Origin: Gonocerus acuteangulatus
Taxonomy: Eukaryota > Arthropoda > Insecta > Hemiptera > Coreidae
Length of the DNA: 64,000 nt
Direction: 5' to 3'
Assembly (NCBI GenBank): GCA_946811695.1
Contig: OX328124.1
Coordinates: 30,386,148 to 30,450,147, forward strand
Shown here: piece by piece, positions 24,655-34,507 of the stretch
Layout of the letters: every line of letters begins with the position of its first letter
Position numbering within the stretch: the first letter of the stretch is position 1
Notes under the pieces: model-generated
Told to the model about the DNA's origin: nothing
The model's input: the letters and a program-made list of their open reading frames with translations, nothing else
Databases searched by the model: none
Translations under genes and position numbers: made by a program

Positions 24655-24980
24655 ATACGCAGTGTGCAACATAAAAAATATAAAATTGTCATCTGGAATG
24701 AATGCACTATATCACACTATCATTCCCTTGAGACGTTGAACAGGACATCGAAACACATAAAAAACAACGACGAACTACCTATTTGCGGCACTCTGTTACT
24801 CATTTCAGGTGATTTCAGTCCAACAACGTTATTTAACGTTCTATTTACGCTAAAGAAATCAACGCTTGCTTAAAATCATATCCACTGTGCTGTAATGTTA
24901 AAAAATTACAACTGAAAGTATAAATGCACTTTCAAATGCTTCAAGATCCATCCGGTGAAACATTCTCAAAACCACTGTTA
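24655..24980 (+). pseudogene. Helitron helicase relic, left part
   Basis: The first ~70 codons read KIVIWNECT (a Walker B-like segment of PIF1-type Helitron helicases), then HSLETLNRT and GTLLLISGDF, the order found in Helitron Rep/Hel proteins. After a stop and frame changes, LQLKV and DPSGETFSKPL follow. It stops at a TTA (24978-24980) that is the target duplication of the Harbinger insertion. The reading frame resumes at 27785 on the far side. Rep/HUH and helicase motif I are absent. Decayed and surely inactive. Confidence 0.85.
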
Positions 24981-25204
24981 AGGTATGTCCACACTGGTAG
25001 ACATGTTGCGCGATTTTGGTCTCGAGACGTGTCTCAGGTTGTTTACGTAGACGAGACCCTGTCTATGGGCTTGTTGCGAGACCAAAAATCTCATGTCTAA
25101 GGTCTCCCGAGTGAAATGGGCGACTTTAAGGTAAGTACACACTGATAGACCTTGTTGCGCGATTTGTCTACAAGGTCTAGAGACTGACTTGTTACGGTCT
25201 AGGC

Positions 25205-25591
25205 TTGAGACATAGACTTAATGAAAGAACACGAAAACGTAAACGTTGGTGGACGCGCGAAGTACTCTCAGAAGGACCTATCTTTGGAAATGGATTATTA
25301 AATAAATTAAGGTTGGAAGACGCCATGGGTTTTAGGAATTTCACCCGGCTTACGCCTACTGATTTTGAAAATTTGCTTCTGATGGTTGGAGGGCTAATAA
25401 TGAAGCAAGATACAAATTTTATAGAAACTATCCCATCTTCCCTTCGACTGGCAATAACACTTAATTTTTTAGCAAGTGAAGACTCATTCACAAGCCTCAT
25501 GTACACCTTCAGAGTATCTAAGCAGGCAATATCGAAAATAGGTCCAGAGGTTTGCCAAGCGATTATTACATCATTAAAACATCATGTAAAG
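25205..25591 (+). pseudogene. Harbinger transposase N-terminal exon (HARBI1-like)
   Basis: The frame encodes an N-terminal part of a PIF/Harbinger DDE nuclease: a basic start ending KRWW, then LRLEDAMGFRNFTRLTPTDF, MKQDTN, RLAITLNFLAS, SFTSLMYTFRVSKQAISKI and PEVCQAI, the conserved series seen before the catalytic domain in HARBI1 relatives. A good splice donor, AAAG/GTATGT, ends the match at 25591, which suggests an intron. There is no ATG at the start of the frame (it opens on TTG), so the true start is upstream or lost. I find no DDE catalytic part downstream; that space is occupied by the palindrome. The element therefore probably depends on a transposase from elsewhere. Confidence in the family is high; activity is unlikely. 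Confidence 0.88.
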
Positions 25592-25915
25592 GTATGTAAA
25601 AAAAATAAATTATTTTATACAATTTTTTTTTATTAAACCTTTAATATCATAAAAAATGTATAAAAAGAAATACTACCAACAAAAAATTATTAAAATGTTT
25701 AAAAATCAATATAAAATTCTTAGTTAATGAATAAATGAATGCAAGCATTATAAATTGGAATAGTTCTGCAGAAATTTACCAATATTATTGCTGATTGCTT
25801 CCGTTGACCTTAATTGCTGCTGAAGTTTTATATATAGATTTTTTTTAACTAATACAACTATATCTACTAAAACTAATACTAATGTACTCTGTAGCAATAT
25901 TATTGCTAATACTAT

Positions 25916-26120
25916 TTATTTATTTAAATTTTAACGTCCATTTATTATTAACTACGAATTTTAGGACGGGTTACCACCCTTTTCTAGCTAGGATAGGGCT
26001 GATGCCTTTTCTTTTTTTCTAAAGAAAAGCTACCACCCCTAGTGGGAATCGAACCCACTACCTTTGGCACGGAGTGTTAAGTGCTCACTCCTTAACCCTC
26101 ACGGCCATCAGGCCTCCAAA
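25916..26120 (-). mobile_element. tRNA-derived SINE, family S2
   Basis: On the minus strand it starts with a tRNA-like head (A-box-like TGGCCGTGAGGGTTAAGG, B box GGTTCGATTCC) and ends in an ATAAATAAATA tail. The target duplication is TTRCTAATACTAT (25903-25915 and 26121-26133). The opposite palindrome arm has the uninterrupted site at 27161-27173, confirming the insertion boundaries. Confidence 0.85.
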
Positions 26121-26696
26121 TTACTAATACTATACTACATAAGAAAATTTATACTAATACCAATACCAATACTAAACTAAACTATGTATATACACATACA
26201 TATACGCCCACGAACATACGTACTTGGGCGTATGTACGCATATACACACACATACACATACATACATCTATTTATTTATTTATTATTACATTATTATTAC
26301 ACATTTTATATCATAAGATATAAAATGGAAGGGGGGGGGCTGGGACAATTAAAATAAGATGAAAGGCTACGACATGTCTAGCCACAAGGCGCCGATGACG
26401 TCCAAATGTCCCGCAACATGTCTAAAGTCTCCCATTCCATTCGGGAGACATTAGACATGAGATTTTTGGTCTCGTAACAAGCCAATAGACGGACTCTCGT
26501 CTATAGACATGTCTACATATACAACCTCAGACCAGCTGAGACACGTCTCGAGACCAAAATCGCGCAACATGTCTACCAGTGTGGACTAGGCTTTAGACAT
26601 GTTGCGGAACATGTAGACAGTGTGGACGTCATCGGCGCCTTGTGGCTAGACATGTCCCAGTCTTTCATCTTATTTTAATTGTCCGTCATGGGCGTA

Positions 26697-26965
26697 TATA
26701 GAAAATAATTTCGGAGGGGGCTGGGAAGATTTCGGGGGGGGGGGGCTGAGACCATTTACGGTGTCTGGAATACTAACAATTTAGATCTTGGAAGAGTTTT
26801 AGCCAACTTAAACGCTATTAAACCCAAAATAGAATATGTTTTATGAACTAAATGATCTTATTTAATTTATTTTTAAGGGTTTTATGAAATTTTTACCAAT
26901 CAAATCAAAATTTCGGGGGGGGGGGCTGCAGCCCCCTCAGCCCCCCCCCCTTATATACGCCCATG
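26697..26965 (-). mobile_element. hAT-type MITE-G (copy 3)
   Basis: Ends CATGGGCGTATATA and TATATACGCCCATG with G/C runs inside. The right flank GTCCCAGT is matched on the left by GTCC-GT with 2 bp lost. The opposite palindrome arm (26338-26350) carries the empty site. Confidence 0.85.
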
Positions 26966-27781
26966 GTCCCAGTCCTCCCCCTCCCCATTTTATATCTTAT
27001 GATATAAAATGTGTAATAATAATTTAATAATAAATGTATGTATGTGTGTATATATGCGTACATACGCCTAAGTACGTATGTACGTGGGCGTATGTGTATA
27101 TACGTGTGCCAGTTTAATTTAGTATTGGTATTGTTATTAGTATACATTTTCTTATGTAGTATAGTATTAGCAATAATATTGCTACAGAGTACATTAGTAT
27201 TAGTTCTAGTAGATATAGTTGTATTAGTTAAAAAAAATCTATAAATAAAATATTAAAAAATGCATATATATATATATATAATACGTATAAAAAAAGAGAA
27301 AAAAATGTATATGTACATGTAAAAAATATAATAAAAAAAAGAAAGAATCTGGAATCTCTGGCCGTAAAGCATAATTTAACTGTAGAGGATGTAGTAAAAA
27401 ATACGTAATTTAAAAACTTCTTTTAACCGTGAGCGAAAAAAAATACTCCGACGAGTGGTCCCAAATATTCCACGTGGTTTTCATACGAGGACTTGCAATT
27501 CCTGCTTCCAGCAAACGAGTCAAAGGACAGCCGGAACACAGACGTTCACGATGGAGGAATGAATGAAATAATTATTGCTAAACGCTCACTCAGCCCACAC
27601 AACAATGTCCTCCATGGTTGAGACTGAGAAGACGAGACTCAAATATTCACATCATAGTGTGGACGCGAGACTAGACAAAGATCAGTGTCTATAGACCAAG
27701 TCTATGTCTCAAGCCTAGACCGTCTCAGCCAGTCTCGAGACAAATCGCGCAACGAGGTCTATCAGTGTGTAGTACTTACCT

Positions 27782-28372
27782 TTAGATAATGGCGATAGAA
27801 AAGTTGCTGTACAAGAAATTACTGGATGCATAAAATTGCCGGCCGATTTCTGCACAATCATTTATTCGCAAAAAGCTATCATGTGCCAGATATTTACCGA
27901 TGTAAACACAGAATTCATGAATCATGAGTGGCTGGCAAAAAAAGCAATATTGGAAGCAAAATATGTGGACGACAATGATTTCAAGATACAATAGTTGTTG
28001 CTAGGGGATTTGGTGTCATACAAATCTATGGATGCAGTGTGCGATACCATCGAAGCTGTAAATTAAAGTGTTTGAACACATTGGATTTGCCAGACATGCC
28101 ACCGCACCATTTACAACTGTCATTAAAACAATAATTAAAATCGTTCTAGAAGCCAGCCAGGATTTTAAATGGCAAGTTCTGAAGCGAAAATGGATTGCTA
28201 CGACGAATCCCTATTATTCACACATATGTGCCAAATGACATTAAAGGCGTTCAATTTTCAATTAGATTGGCATTCGCAATGACAATCAATAAGTCGCAAG
28301 GACAATCGATGTCTGTTTGTGGCTTAGATTTGGGCACACCGTGTTTTCCACTAGGATAATTATAAGTGGCAT
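27782..28372 (+). pseudogene. Helitron helicase relic, right part
   Basis: The frame continues directly from the left part: DNGDRKVAVQEITGCIKLPA, then CTIIYSQKAIMCQIF and MNHEWLAKKAIL. After stops and frameshifts comes GDLVSYKSMDAVCD, and finally the C-terminal motif [20 protein letters not shown] followed by GTPCF. This is helicase motif VI and its surroundings in Helitron helicases. At about 28370 it changes abruptly to family-A sequence, replacing the expected LYVACSR end. Several stops and frameshifts mark it as a pseudogene. Confidence 0.9.
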
Positions 28373-28960
28373 TCGCGCAAAAAAAAAATCGAAACGCTTA
28401 CGTTTTGGGCTCATAAGCTTACAGGTACACATTTTGTTGGTTCTTTAACATAGGAAAACGGATGAAACCATTTTTAAGGCGATACCTGTTATTTGTTTTC
28501 GGAAAAAGTGAATACAACTAGTTTACCTCAATAATATTCGGTTTGTGTACGTAAAATCGTTGGACTAAGTTGAAACATCCCCTATATGTTTGATGTTCAT
28601 CCAAACTAAGATATTAAAATTTTGGTTCCGTTTTGAGCTAAGAAAATATTTGAAAAAAAAACCATTATTAACAAACATGGGCAGTTTTTTGGATTTTCGT
28701 ATATTTTCCTAAACATCTCGAAACCGGTTTGAAAATCGTGGTATGGAAAAAGGTAACAATTCGAAACCTTACGAAATTTCCTTGAAAAACGCTTCTGTAG
28801 TAATTTTCGATTGGACGATCTCAATCAGAGAAATAAGTGCTTACTTCTATGAAAGTGTTGGTTTAGTTGCTTTCGACGTTTCTTTAGGTTTGTTTTTCAT
28901 TGATTATTGTTATTTTAATTGCTTTTATCAGTAAAGTGAATGGGCCAGTAAAACAGGGTA
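28365..28960 (+). repeat. Family-A repeat, 5'-truncated, fused to Helitron end
   Basis: It begins at GCGCAAAAAAA and continues CGAAACGCTTACGTTTT, an ATAGGAAAACGGATGAAACC phrase, CATTATTAACA and CAATCAGAGAAATAAGTGCT, in the same order as the 34.8-35.3 kb copy. The junction with the helicase lies inside GGCATTCGCGCAAAA. Confidence 0.8.
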
Positions 28961-28994
28961 TGTAAAATGAGGAACTATGTTTTCTTGCTTCTAT

Positions 28995-29155
28995 AAAAGT
29001 GAGATTTTAGGCGCCATCTAAAACTTACAATACCGGAAATTACTCACAAGGCCTTTTCAACGTCCGTTCGGAAAGCTATAGAACGGACGTTGAAAAGGCC
29101 TTGTGAGTAATTTCCGCTATTGTAAGTTTTAGATGGCGCCTAAAATGTCACTTTT
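28995..29155. mobile_element. 161-bp near-perfect hairpin (foldback/MITE)
   Basis: Two ~75-bp arms (28995-29069 and 29081-29155) are inverted copies with about three mismatches around an 11-nt loop. GGCGCCATCTAAAACTTACA and AAGGCCTTTTCAACGTCCGT lie in the left arm. The small number of mismatches implies a young structure. It lies between two parts of a family-A copy. Confidence 0.85.
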
Positions 29156-29237
29156 ATTTAAGATTAAATTATAGTAGGTGTTCAAATTTTTTGCTAGATA
29201 TTAACTAGGTATATACATTCCAAGCGGCACTAGGGTT

Positions 29238-29293
29238 AGAACGCTACGGAAACGCGCTTAAATGACGCAGTCCCTGCGAGTCCAGTTTTTTAT
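29238..29293 (+). repeat. Family-A 3' terminus
   Basis: ACGGAAACGCGCTTAAATGA, then CGCAGTCCCTGCGAGTCCAG and a T run, matches the family-A ends at 35865-35908 and 44572-44614. Confidence 0.7.
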
Positions 29294-31979
29294 TCGTCTG
29301 AATATTGTCAATTTGATTTTTTTCTCATTTTTCCACCAACACACAAATATAAATAACACTTGTAGGTACGAGTATACCTACAAAATACTAATACGATTTT
29401 GAAACTTTCGACACTTATTTCAACAAGTATTTTATTACGATACTGCTCGAACAATGCTCCAAAAAATTAGGTATTTGAATGTATTTTTCATTTTTCAAAG
29501 TTTACTGATAATTTACTGCGTCCATGTGTCGTTCCAACACTGTTTTGCAACCATTTTCGAAATTTTTGTCAAATACTTATCATATATTTGTTGTACTAGA
29601 TAAAATTAATAAATAGTCATTGTTGTTGTATTACGTTGACTTTCCACAATGGAAGAAATCATAGGAACTAGTTCAGGTAGAGACAGCTTACTAGAATCAC
29701 ATCATGCTGTGGCGACAGAAGGAAGGCGAGGCATACCTGAGGCAAAACCTCTTATCCAGGTAGAAGGCTCCAGGTGTTTGGCGTCAGTCATGGTATGCTA
29801 CACACCTCATATAATTCCTCCAGACTTCCTAGAAAGAAATGATTTTTGACTCAAATCTTGCAAAAGCTCGCTCACCTGTCGCCTTGCATACCAACTGCCA
29901 TTCTAGGTTAATTTTCGCCCGATGCATCCAATAAGAGTTTTCTAAAGAATGTTTTGTGAAAATAAAGATTCAAAGAAATTTTAAAATATTTTCTCAATTG
30001 CCAAATTGTTCATGATTTGTTTGTGATCAATAATATGCAATATTTATTATAAAAGAAATTTATTGTATTAAAAACTGTTCACAATGGCATGAAATGATAT
30101 TTACATCAGTTATAATTTGCAAATAATGTAAGCAATAATTAAAATTTGTGATTAGAAATGATTCAAAACTAAAAAAAATTAATGGTGCATGTAATATGTG
30201 AAAATAAAGATTTTGAAGTATTTTTTCAATTTTCAAATTGTTCATGATTTGTTGGTAATCAATAATATGCAATATTTATTATAAAATACATTTATTGTAT
30301 TCAAAGCTACTCACAATGGTATGAAATAATATTTACATCACTTTTGCTTATCCATCACAATAACCAATATAACTATAACTCACTGTTAGTCCAATATTCT
30401 TACATATTTGAGTATACAAATGAAGTAGAGCTTTCAAAACCCCTGTTTCTTGATGAAAAAACTAATATTATCGTGAAATAAAACCACAAACAACTGTGAA
30501 AACACTTGTTATAAGGAATCACTATGTAACAAAAGACACAGGTATACATCCTTTCGCCGCAATTTTGCGAAACGCTTACGACAGTGGCGCCGCCATCGGT
30601 AATGTTAATGCCCAATAGTGTAGTGAACTAAGCAATTTAGTTAACATTAAAAAATAAAGTTTTTGTTTCTATCTTTATTCTATGAAACTTGAGGCTGAAA
30701 GCATTCATGATTCCTTGGAGAGTTGTCTTCCCAGTTCATGAAAATGTTTAATCCTTCATGGGCAAACATCCCAAACTGAGCTGAAAAAGAGAGTGCAAGG
30801 AAGGTGTGTATGGGAGTAGAGTGAACGGTTGGGCTGGATTCATATGAGCCCTAGGCAGGTGTATGTGAGTGGCTGCTGGAAATAATGGTGCTACAGGAAA
30901 CACGGACCGGAATCAGGAAGCGGTTCCGGTACTATCTCTGGGAAATCATCCATTTAATGAGGGATTTCGACGAATTAACATTTTCTTCCTGGGAACTCAC
31001 AATTTTTACCAACCTCTCTCTCACATATCATAATTATTCGACCATTATCCATTATCATATCTGCATGCAATTCGTCGAGCAAGAAAGTTAAATTTAATTA
31101 AAGCATAATGCTGCTCTCAAAAATCTTAGGAATCCTAAGATCGTAGGACCACTAAATATCCGCCGTCCCGGAAGAACAATGTTGTAACTGCAAAAATGTG
31201 TCTAATGCTAATAGGTCAGAAACACATCCTTTACACAAAGTTCCACTCAGAACCGCCAAAGAAAATTCGTCAGAACAACAGACAAAACATTTGTCATCTA
31301 GAACTACGAGCACTTTTTAGAGAAACAATGACCTAACTGCATTTAAGGGTTGAAATTAGGGTGATCTTAATCCCTGGTAAATGAAAGTAGAATATATATT
31401 CTACATACACTCAATATACAATTATTTCGCACCTGTCGTGGAATATTGTAACATCTCGAAAATCAGAACTTTTGGGAAATGGCGTTTGAAGTTTTTACTT
31501 TTTTCAGTTTGCCTTTTTTAATTTTTGTTTTTTTTTTCTGATCGTAGATTTTATTGGCGCAATTTGTTACTTAGCTATTATTGTTTTGATTTATTTTTCA
31601 CTTTATCTGTTTGTGAGTGCTCATTTTCTGAAAAAAAAGGTTTTGTTCCAAAATTCATGGTTGTTACAGTCTTGGCCGGACACTTTTGCTGTCTCTTGTT
31701 GTTTGTTACTCTTTTTTCCTGTGACAATTTCTATTTTTGTCAATTTCATATTTTGAGCAACTAACATACTTATCTCTAAAATAGGTAAAATATGGATGCA
31801 AACAAAATTCAGTAGTTGCAACACCTACACCAGTCTAACGATTTTTAATTTTAACAATATATAACCCGTTTTTAATTTCACAACTGCAGTTACGTTATTG
31901 CAAACTCGTATTAATACTAGCTAGTTTATTGTTGACTAGGTATGTATATTATAAGCAAAAAAAAAAAAAAGGCAAATAA
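29294..31979. other. No gene recognised; one tandem duplication
   Basis: Frames at 29649-29849, 30885-31091 and 31525-31764 match nothing I know. A diverged tandem duplication is annotated separately. Confidence 0.4.
29955..30340 (+). repeat. Diverged tandem duplication, 242-bp period
   Basis: 29955-30109 and 30197-30340 share TGTGAAAATAAAGATT, AAATTGTTCATGATTTGTT, AATCAATAATATGCAATATT and ACAATGGYATGAAATRATAT. The text between the copies is also AT-rich. Confidence 0.75.
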
Positions 31980-32460
31980 AAAAAGTCCGTCACGCAGGAG
32001 CTGCATAACTAAGCACTTTCCTCAGAATTTGGGTAGTGTAGATTGCTTTCCAGAACAATTTGCTTAAAATATCCTACATAAATAAAATAAAAACATGAAT
32101 AGTTCTCTTTTAAATTTGTAATGAGTAACTGATCAATTAATAATTTGCTTCCAGAGTTATGTTTACACATGGTACCTACTACACTACGTAATAAATACAA
32201 AAAACCTCATATTATCGTATTTTGATCTAATGCAGGAACAGGATACAGTCACTCTAGCGCTCCTTGCGGCGGCTTTGTGAACCTACGTCTGACGGGCTTT
32301 TCTATTGAAATATATTACAAATTAAACCCCCGCTTTCCGATTGACCGATTCAGCTCATTTTTACAACACTTCTTTCTCATGAGTTACCCACGACGTATAC
32401 CGCGTTTCGTTACAATACAGCAGAAATTACGACCGGTATGAGTATATTAAGAATTTGGGT

Positions 32461-32900
32461 CAAGAGTAAACCCCCCCTGCTAATGAACCGATTTAGTTTA
32501 TTTTTACAACACATATTTACCTGTAGATTACCACTACGAATACCGAGTTTCGTCGAAATATACCAAAAATCACGGCTGGTAGTGGCGAATTGGTATTGTG
32601 GGTCCGGAGTAAACCCCCCCCTCCTAATGAACCGATTTAGTTTATTTTTACAACAGTTATTTACCTGTGGATTACCACTACGAATACCGAGTTTCATCGA
32701 AATATACCAAAAATCACGGCTGGTAGTGGCGAATTGGTATTGTGGGTCCGGAGTAAACCCCCCTTCTAATGAACCGATTTAGTTCATTTTTATATCTCAC
32801 TTTTCTCTCTATATTACCACTACGAATACCAAGTTTCGTTGAAATATAACAAATATTACGGCTGACATAGTCAAATTAGTGTTTTGGGTTCGGGGTAAAC
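32461..32900. repeat. Tandem ~140-bp modules inside family B
   Basis: Three units, each with AATGAACCGATTTAGTT, a run of C, TTACCACTACGAATACC and a TCACGGCTGGTAGTGGCG-like ending. The first two are almost identical and the third is diverged. Confidence 0.85.
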
Positions 32901-33023
32901 CCCCCCCTTCCGGTGGACCAACTTTGGTGGTTAACGAACTCGTTCAATCGTTTGCTAATTGAATGCTATATACCAAGTTTCGTGACGAAAAAACAAAAAC
33001 TCTGGCCGCTATCGTGTTAACAG

Positions 33024-33026
<3 letters not shown>

Positions 33027-33112
<86 letters not shown>

Positions 33113-33120
33113 TATATATA
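33027..33120. repeat. (TA)n microsatellite inside family B
   Basis: Two AT runs separated by TGCA, like those in the other copies. Confidence 0.95.
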
Positions 33121-33504
33121 AATTTTAACGGGGGTCATTTTCGGTGTCTACTAGGTAGGATCGATAAAGATTTGAAGAAATTTTTCAAAAATTCCGTCAT
33201 GAGTCCAACCTCAATAGCTACTTTCCTTCGGAGGAAAGTGCTAAAAGGAACAACATTTTATGTCACTATTTTGGACGGCTTGAAATTTAAACCTTCTAGG
33301 CACATTGAAGTGATTTTGAAAAGAAATTTCACAATGAATTGCAGAAGTCGAAATGTGTATAATTTAATTGTTATTTACCAAGAACATTACATATTTTCTT
33401 CTTGTCCGGACCAATCGGAAAAAATAATTCTCCAGTTTTTGAATAGTTTCTTTGCTAGTTAAAGTAATCCTCGATGCTCGTGTGTTATTTATTTTTGTTT
33501 TTGA

Positions 33505-33777
33505 ATGGGATATGTCTACCTGTTTGAATTGATCATATTGATAAGATGTCTTGGACCCGAACGTAAAGGGGTTATCTTGAGTTATTTTGAGTTTGAGAAA
33601 GGGTACGGTTTCCTTGTTCGTGTTGAAGGAGACGTTTTCCTCGAGTTCACTTCTGAAATTCTTAAAATCAATAAACCGACAGAAGCTGATTTCCTTCACT
33701 TTATGAAATGTTGCTTTCTTTTTTGCCTTTCGCATTATTTGATAATATTGGGAAGGTATGGATATTGTTGTCCTTAA
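33505..33777 (+). CDS. Possible cold-shock-domain-like fragment (uncertain)
   Basis: A 90-codon open frame contains ERKGVILSYFEFEKGYGFLV followed by EGDVFLEFTSEIL at residues of about 20-52. This recalls a cold-shock domain: the N-terminal strand KGxV-xxF, RNP1 (KGYGF, as in KGFGFI), and RNP2 (DVFLEF, as in VFVHF). Cold-shock domains bind single-stranded RNA or DNA. The domain is not complete after residue 60, where the frame becomes hydrophobic and possibly intronic; a GT at 33757 could be a donor. No neighbouring exon was recognised, and an overlapping 123-codon minus frame exists. It lies right next to a family-B copy, so it may be an exon, a relic or chance. Low confidence. Confidence 0.3.
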   Translation: MGYVYLFELIILIRCLGPERKGVILSYFEFEKGYGFLVRVEGDVFLEFTSEILKINKPTEADFLHFMKCCFLFCLSHYLIILGRYGYCCP

Positions 33778-34507
33778 TCTCTTTTTCGACCTTAATAAGA
33801 AATTTGTGTTCTATTGTTTTGATGTTTTGGAACATGTATGGGTCATACGTTTACATAAATATAAACTATTTGTTCTTTTGCTGGCCAGCGCAATTATCAC
33901 TATAAGAAATAAATGTTCTTTTGCTGGCCATCAGTTAATTCCGAATTATCTCCTCGGCCAACGGAACAACTAAACGTCTTACGGTTGATACCACATAAAA
34001 AGAACGTCATTTTGAATGATGTAGTGCATAAAACTCAAAATCGAATTTTTTGGAGATGTTACAGTATTCCACGACAGGTGCGATTTTTGTCACTTAAATC
34101 CTTTTCAATTTTTATACAACTGCAAATCACATACATTTATACATATGCAAATATATATATGTATATATAGACAGGATGTTTAGTTTTGAAAGTAAAAATA
34201 TGAGACAAATGAATTTTCTTTTGTTACGAATTTCTTTTGAAATTTCTTCTAGTCATTTTATGATTCTTAGATATTTTATTCCACAACTAATATATTGCTC
34301 TTCTAGTTTCACAATTTATTTAAAGGCTTTTCAGAAGCACTTAAATTAAATTAAAGCAAAACATCATCCAGCCGATTATAAAGTTTGTACTTTCCACTAT
34401 CAGCCAGGACGTGCTTGGACTAACTAGACAACCTCCGAACGTGACTAGACTGTCTGGGTGTGGTTCAAAATTCGTAGCCAAATGCGTAATGTTTTTGTCA
34501 CACAATA
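33778..34507. other. No gene recognised
   Basis: Contains two copies of TGTTCTTTTGCTGGCCA-type text about 43 bp apart (near 33870 and 33913). The frames are AT-driven. Confidence 0.4.

Larger units (their letters stand above)
25834..27244. repeat. Large palindrome inside the Harbinger element
   Basis: The left arm (25834-26425) and right arm (26593-27244) are inverse copies. Matching landmarks are AATATTATTGCTAATACTAT, the ACGTAC-rich tract, CATAAGATATAAAATGG, and AAGGCGCCGATGACGTC. The left arm carries a SINE and the right arm a MITE; without those the arms are about 380 bp each. The ~165-bp centre is related to the left end at 24981-25128. Confidence 0.85.
24981..27781 (+). mobile_element. 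PIF/Harbinger element inserted in Helitron helicase
   Basis: The insert is flanked by the 3-bp duplication TTA (24978-24980 and 27782-27784), the hallmark of PIF/Harbinger. The left end starts AGGTATGTCCACACTGGTAG; the right end, inverted, reads AGGTAAGTAC then ACACACTGATAG. Both continue into GTTGCGCGATTT. A second left end of the right-end type begins at 25129 after another TTA (25126-25128), so two related elements overlap here. The element contains one transposase exon, a large palindrome, a SINE and a MITE. Subterminal words such as AGACATGTTGCG are repeated many times. Confidence 0.85.
31980..33241 (-). repeat. Family-B repeat, long minus-strand copy
   Basis: The inverted 3' end (AAAAAGTCCGTCACGCAGGA) begins it and the inverted leader palindrome ends it. 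It holds at least three ~140-bp modules at 32461-32900 and a (TA)n block. The modules are similar enough to translate as repeated peptides (SRLVVANWYCGSGVNPP on the plus strand), but this looks like a by-product, not a gene. Confidence 0.85.

Noticed and set aside
25916..26120. tRNA gene on the minus strand
   Set aside because: The A and B boxes are tRNA-like, but the head is followed by a SINE body and tail, with a target duplication; it is a SINE insertion.
32438..32782. 114-codon frame with repeated peptides
   Set aside because: The repeats are family-B DNA modules; the same modules are frame-broken in other copies.
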